Assembly: GCA_022828595.1 (NCBI GenBank)
Contig: JAKGHH010000005.1
Location: forward strand, 53,873,655 to 53,937,654
Direction: 5' to 3'
DNA: 64,000 nt
Source: Nelumbo lutea
Lineage: Eukaryota; Streptophyta; Magnoliopsida; Proteales; Nelumbonaceae
This document shows, in pieces, positions 58,928 through 64,000 of the stretch. Position 1 is the first letter of the stretch. Every line of letters begins with the position of its first letter. The notes beneath the pieces were generated by a model, which ran no database searches, had not been told where the DNA came from, and was given only the letters and a program-made list of their open reading frames with translations. A program made the translations under genes and the position numbers.

Positions 58928-59547
58928 TTACAAACATAATATCAACTTAAATACAAATACATCATTACATTACAAGTTTTGGGATGCATCTGCCAATGGT
59001 ACCTAACATGAAGTAAGTCAATTCATATTTGTAGAACGCAGTGTATTTTTCCTTTTTGCAAAATTCTATATGCTGCAAATTGCAAAGAAAACCGCAGGAC
59101 TTAGAACGCCAGTTACCTGAACTCCCAAGTACTGTTGTTGTCACAACAGATGAATAAAATCAAGGTTCAAGGTTCAGAAGTTTTCTTTAGTGGTTCGTTG
59201 ATGCACATGATTACTGTCAAGAAGGTTGGCTCCTCGTGAGAACTAAAGTAGAAATTATGGTACGTAATTTCAATTAAAATATTTGAGCATTTTAGACATG
59301 GAAAGGAGAGTTAGAATTAAATAATTTGGGGTTCAACTTTTGTTTTCCAATTGTTTAGAAGTAAAAGATAGTGAAAAACAGACAGAATCATAAAAACAAC
59401 AAATAAATAAAAAGAAAAAAAATAAGAAAAGCCTTTTTTTTTCGAAAAACCGGCACGCCTTAAATTTTATTTTTTAGAAGAAATTTGGGGTTGTAGCCTC
59501 AAAGAATGCACATAGGCACATACCTAAAGCTAAAACAAGGGTCGGTC
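58928..59547. other. No gene recognised
   Basis: AT-rich, with homopolymer runs near 59410-59440. Nothing else could be supported. Confidence 0.35.
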
Positions 59548-59555
59548 CTTTTAAT

Positions 59556-59978
59556 TTGGGGTATCAGATCGACTGGATTCGGTACAATCCAATACGGTCC
59601 AATGTGAATCCATTACAAATAGATCAGGTCCAATTAAACACGATAAATACTTTGAACCATTTTGGATTGGTCTAATTCAACATCTGACCGTATATTTAAT
59701 CTGTTTAAATTGGTTTTAATTTCGATTGGTTCAACCCAATTATAGTCCACTGACACATATATTCTTATCTTCTAAGAATGGATTAGATATTGGCTCAATC
59801 AGATCCAGTCCAATATAAATCCATTTAGATGGACAAGGTTTAATCTAATCCAATAAATACTTTGGACCATTAAGTCTGGACCGGTCCAATTCAATATGTT
59901 TTATTGGTCCGTCCAATCCATTCAATTTGATTTTGATTTGAATGAGGTCCAACTCAAAACAGTCCATTGACACTCCAA
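59556..59978. mobile_element. hAT-type MITE, TAGGGGTGTCAATGG family, 423 bp
   Basis: Ends TTGGGGTATCAGATCGAC and, inverted, TTGGAGTGTCAATGGAC, flanked by CTTTTAAT (59548-59555) and CTTCTAAT (59979-59986), 7 of 8 matching. The interior GGTCCAATCC motifs match the copies at 19774 and 60089. Confidence 0.82.
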
Positions 59979-60088
59979 CTTCTAATAATGGGCCATGAGA
60001 TTTGATGTAGATTGGATATGCTTTAAAAAGGTGAAGCCCCAGTCCAAGTTTTAGAATTTTCATTTTACACAAAGCTGGTACCTGGTAG

Positions 60089-60469
60089 TAAGGTTGTTAA
60101 TGGACTGGATATTCGTCCAATCCAATCCACTTCAGTGTACAAGTCCATTAGCGATGGACCAGGTCCAATTCAATCCAGTGAATACTTTGGACCACTCTGG
60201 ACTGGTTCAACTTAATGTCTAGACCGTTTAGGTTGTTCTATTGACACCTGTGCTCTTATCCTTTATCAATGGACCGGATATTGGTTCAATCTCACCCAGT
60301 CCAATATAAGTTCATTACAAGTGGACTATAAACAATCAAATCCATTAAATATTTTGGGCCATTAAGTCTAGACAGATCCAATTCAATATGTCTATCAGTT
60401 CATCCAAATTGTTCGAATTAATTTTGATTTGGACAAGTCCAACCTAAACTTGACCCATTGACACCCCTA
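60089..60469. mobile_element. hAT-type MITE, TAGGGGTGTCAATGG family, 381 bp
   Basis: Ends TAAGGTTGTTAATGGAC and, inverted, TAGGGGTGTCAATGGGTC, flanked by a perfect 8-bp duplication, CCTGGTAG, at 60081-60088 and 60470-60477. It lies only 110 bp from the previous copy. Confidence 0.92.
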
Positions 60470-60477
60470 CCTGGTAG

Positions 60478-61023
60478 GCTCCAACGTACCTAAGCCCCTT
60501 CTGATTGTCAGTTCAGATTAGGTTGTATTTAGCATTCCGTATTTTAAGTACTTATCTCATTTTTTTTTTTTATGTTAAAAACTTAGTGTTTATAGAGATA
60601 TTTTAACTGCAAAAAGAAGATAATTCCTTAAAACTAATAAGGAATGCCAAATGCAGCCTTAATCCATTAAAACCAACCTGATCCATTAAAGGCCACTAGT
60701 TTATTACATTTCCTTATCCTTGCAAGATACACAATTAAGAAAATTCAATCAATGTAGGCTATAATTTTATACACGGCATGTTAATAAGTATTAAAAGAGA
60801 TGGCAATTCTGGGGATTAAAAGGTAATAATCAATAATAAGGCTTAAAGTTTTATCGAAAAAATAGATTGAAAACATTGAAAGTTTAAGCATGAACCTCAG
60901 GTATGTCATGAAGATGTGCAACTTTCCTCTTGCTTATAAAGGAACTAGCTAGCTTGATAGTCTTGCTAAAGTTGAGAGCCGAGGTTGAATTCCACTTGAG
61001 TAAGGTTTGGGTTTTGGGTTTTA
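60478..61023. other. No gene recognised
   Basis: AT-rich with short frames only. Confidence 0.35.
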
Positions 61024-61142
61024 AGCTTAATTTGAAAGAAGTACAAATACAAATATAAACATTATAAATATATACAAAATAATACAGAAACAAGGTTTTA
61101 CAATTCTACATATTTATATTTGTACTCTTTCCAAATTGAGCC
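61024..61142. mobile_element. 119-bp mini-MITE, copy 2
   Basis: Ends AGCTTAATTTGAAAGAAGT and, inverted, GGCTCAATTTGGAAAGAGT, flanked by TTA at 61021-61023 and 61143-61145. Exactly 119 bp, like the copies at 26115 and 61640. Confidence 0.88.
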
Positions 61143-61639
61143 TTAGGGGAGAGGGCTACAGATCACTCCATTGGCCAAATGAAAATGCATAGATTAATAC
61201 GGTTCTTTTAGGCTATGTTTGGTTTGACAGGAAACAAGAGAATCAAAAAGTTGAGAAAAGATTTTTAAGAAATTTCACAAAAACTCCTAAGAGCTTCCCT
61301 CTTATTTTCTGTCATGTACAAATCGTAGCCTTAAAGAGAAATTGGGCTTTGGCATAGGAGGTCCACCATGCATTGTGGTAAGTGGTAAGTGTTCTTAAAA
61401 CATGTAGATGTTTTTTCAAAGGAGATCAAATCTCAAGTCTGGCTGGCTTGTAGTTAAACAATACACTTTATCTTGAAGAGTGGGGTCATCTGTAACATAA
61501 GTTAATCAGTGATGAAGTAATACAATGTAATGCTTTAAATGTAAATGGTGATCTGATTTGCCGCAAATCTATACTACTTATAAAAGTGTGAATGGAATCT
61601 AGCTTTTTGAAATTTTTATTGCACAAAACTTGTCCCTTT

Positions 61640-61758
61640 GGCTCAGTTTAGAAGGAGTACAAATACAAATATTTGCCGTACAAAATCTTGTATTTTGAAC
61701 TATTTTGTGTGTACTTGTATTGTACATATTTGTATTTGTATTGTTTCCAAACTAAGCC
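61640..61758. mobile_element. 119-bp mini-MITE, copy 3
   Basis: Ends GGCTCAGTTTAGAAGGAGT and, inverted, GGCTTAGTTTGGAAACAAT, flanked by TTT and TTC (probably decayed TTA or TTT). Exactly 119 bp. Confidence 0.82.
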
Positions 61759-63978
61759 TTCATTTCAAAATCTCTCAGGGGCAAATTTGTAATTTAAAAA
61801 TAAATCTTAATGTTGTACTAGCCATGCATCAAGCATCAACTGAAAAAGTCACCCACACATACCACCGAATCCTCCCACTAAAATCCACCCATCATAAAAG
61901 AAGAAATGCCCATCTAACTAAGGAAATCTATACTACTTTAAAAAGCATGAATGGCCTCATGACTATTTCTGGATTTTTCTAAAGACAAATTTTACCCCTC
62001 TATATTTAAATTTATTAATAAAAGAATGAGGGCAAATAGGATAATCAGTTTTCAGTATTAAATGAGTTGAAAAGAGATAATTTAAAGATATTCAATGCAT
62101 TCAATTCTCTCTCATTAAGTCCAACATTTAAGTTATTAACTTGCATTCATGTTCATTGAATCATATATTTAAGTCAGTTTTGTTTCTTCTCATCATTAAG
62201 TTCTATTAATTGAATCCATACTTAATAATTTAATAATTCCAATAACATGAAAGCTCATACTTTTAAGATCTACCTATCAAAAATAGTATTTTTATCTATG
62301 TGGTGGTAAGAAATTAAATCATTTTGGGTCAAATGGGTTAACCCATGTTGCCGCGATTAAATAATAAAATAAATAAATAAATAAAATAAAATAATAGAAA
62401 TTTAAATAAATTGGAAACATTTTTAACATACATATTAAATAATAATAATTATGATAAATAAGAAATGTTTTTACTAATGATGGAAATGGAATGTAAAATT
62501 TAATATCAATTGGAAATAAAATTATTTTTCTATTCACTCTCATTAAATCCTATATTTAGGATATGTTTTTCACCATTAATTCTTGTAATTAAATCTATAA
62601 TATTAATTTTAATAGTATAAAAATAAATATTTTGAAAATTAATTTGAAAACAAAACCATTTTCTTCCCTCCCAGTGGTGGGCAAAAAATTCAACCATTTG
62701 GGGTCAAATGGATTCATAAATAATGTCATAGTTAAATAATAAAAATTAAAATAAATAACTAAAAAATGTAAGAAATATTTTTATTAATGGTGAAAATGGA
62801 ATGCCAAATTTAAAATCCACCTATAAATGAAATCATGTCATAATCAATTAATAAAATTTTGAATAATATCAAATATAAAGAATCACAAAAATACTAGAAA
62901 AAGATAAAGAAAATTTTGGGCACATATCTAGTGTTATATATTTATAAAAAAAATATTGGGTACATATCTAATATCATGCATTCATTATGTTGAACAAAAA
63001 ATAAGTTTTATACATAAGAAATAATTTTTCAATGATGGAAATGTAATACAAAAATTTAATGTCAACACTGAAATCAAATATTTTTTTAGAAGGTGGGTTA
63101 GTGTATTGAGTCAAATGATACCATAGACAAACAAAAATTAACTGTGACAAATAAAAATATTTTTTATAAAGTAAATGAAATATAAAATTTAAAGGAAAAA
63201 TTATAGTCAAAGTCGGTTGTACATTTAAAATTAGGTTGCAGGTTCGTTCAGAAATCAATAAAACTCTAACAACCAACTCTATATTTCAAATTATAAAAAT
63301 CCCCACCATGTCATCAGAGGCTTATGTAGTTGTTGCCAACATGAGACTCTTACTCCATGTTGGAATACAACAAAAAGCCTATACCTAAAATATGTTTTCA
63401 GTTTCTCTCTCACTGCCTCTGCCTCTCGATCTCCCTCCTCTCTCACTCTCACAGTCATCTCTCAATCTCCCGCTCCCTCTATTTCGCCCACTCTTCCAGC
63501 TTCGGTCTGTAGCTAAATCAAAACCTCTCTCTTATTTCTCATTCTTCTCCCTCACTCTCCCTCTTGGTTAATATCTCATTTTCTCTCCCTCAACCTCTAT
63601 CATTCTCCAATTGGTGTAAATTACATAACCAAGAGTTTTTTCTAAATTTTTATCAAATAGGTGTAATGATTTTTGAACCATACCAAGTTGGTCTCATGTT
63701 TTTTTTTTTATGCAATCTAATTAGTACCACATAATTGTGTAAGAAAATAATAACAAAAAAAAAATGCGAGAGGGAGTGGGAGAAAAACTGAAAGAGTGAT
63801 AGAAATTAAGGGAGAATGAGAGATTGACTGAGAACGAAAATGAGAGAGATTGAGGGAGAATAATAGGTAGAGAGAGAATGAAAGAAATTAATATAGAGAA
63901 CGTAAGTATAGAAACTAAAAACCATTTTTATTTTTTTTCAAATCACACAATTGTTGAACAAATAAAAATGAGTGTGAA
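61759..63978. other. AT-rich gene-free end of window with a pyrimidine/purine arm pair
   Basis: No gene was recognised. 63400-63610 is CT-rich on the + strand and 63765-63935 is GA-rich, with partly complementary phrases. This may be a foldback element cut by the window end. Confidence 0.4.
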
Positions 63979-64000
63979 GGAGAGAGAGAGAGAGAGAGAG
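63979..64000 (+). repeat. (GA)n microsatellite at the window end
   Basis: GA dinucleotides run to the last base, so the full length is unknown. Confidence 0.9.

Overview
The window is nuclear DNA of a flowering plant with a repeat-rich genome. The evidence is short GT-AG introns, a leucine-rich-repeat receptor kinase, a Dof zinc-finger factor, plant L1-type LINEs that end in an RNase H domain, Tat-type Ty3/gypsy LTRs, and many small hAT-like and Tourist-like MITEs. A woody magnoliid or early-diverging eudicot would fit, but the sequence alone does not fix the lineage. I found no prokaryotic, organellar or viral gene system.

Three host genes are supported. (1) 4666-6595, + strand: the last four exons of a thioredoxin-fold AhpC/TSA-like (peroxiredoxin-like) protein. 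Its exons are too short to appear as long open frames. Its upstream exons appear to lie left of the window, so the first 4.6 kb would be intron, filled by a reversed LINE, a second retroposon nested inside that LINE, and a 753-bp Tourist-like MITE. (2) 8858-12222, - strand: a complete two-exon LRR receptor kinase of subfamily XI, RGI/RGF-receptor type, 1079 residues, with an intact RD kinase. It is convergent with gene 1. (3) 42426-43331, - strand: a one-exon Dof transcription factor, closest in my reading to DOF3.5.

The rest is transposon sediment. From 14.6 to 29.6 kb there are many MITEs, several with clean target-site duplications, and a long foldback element. From 29.6 to 35.8 kb lies a decayed + strand LINE (LINE A). 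From 36.0 to 39.6 kb a Tat gypsy remnant and a solo LTR sit in an odd arrangement: the tail of LINE A and the adjoining LTR edge occur twice, 2720 bp apart. From 45.9 to 51.4 kb lies a second decayed + strand LINE (LINE B). From 55.5 to 57.7 kb there is a GC-rich LTR-like block carrying two kinds of tandem repeat, followed by a solo Tat LTR with a perfect 5-bp target-site duplication. The final 6 kb is AT-rich and holds hAT-like MITEs and two copies of a 119-bp MITE.

No new multi-gene system is evident. The points most worth following are the overlooked peroxiredoxin-like gene with its transposon-laden intron, the rearrangement at 35.6-39.6 kb, the antisense-ORF relic of the Tat element, the exactly 119-bp MITE family, and a microRNA-like hairpin at 54.9 kb. 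All homology statements come from recognising sequence patterns, not from database searches.
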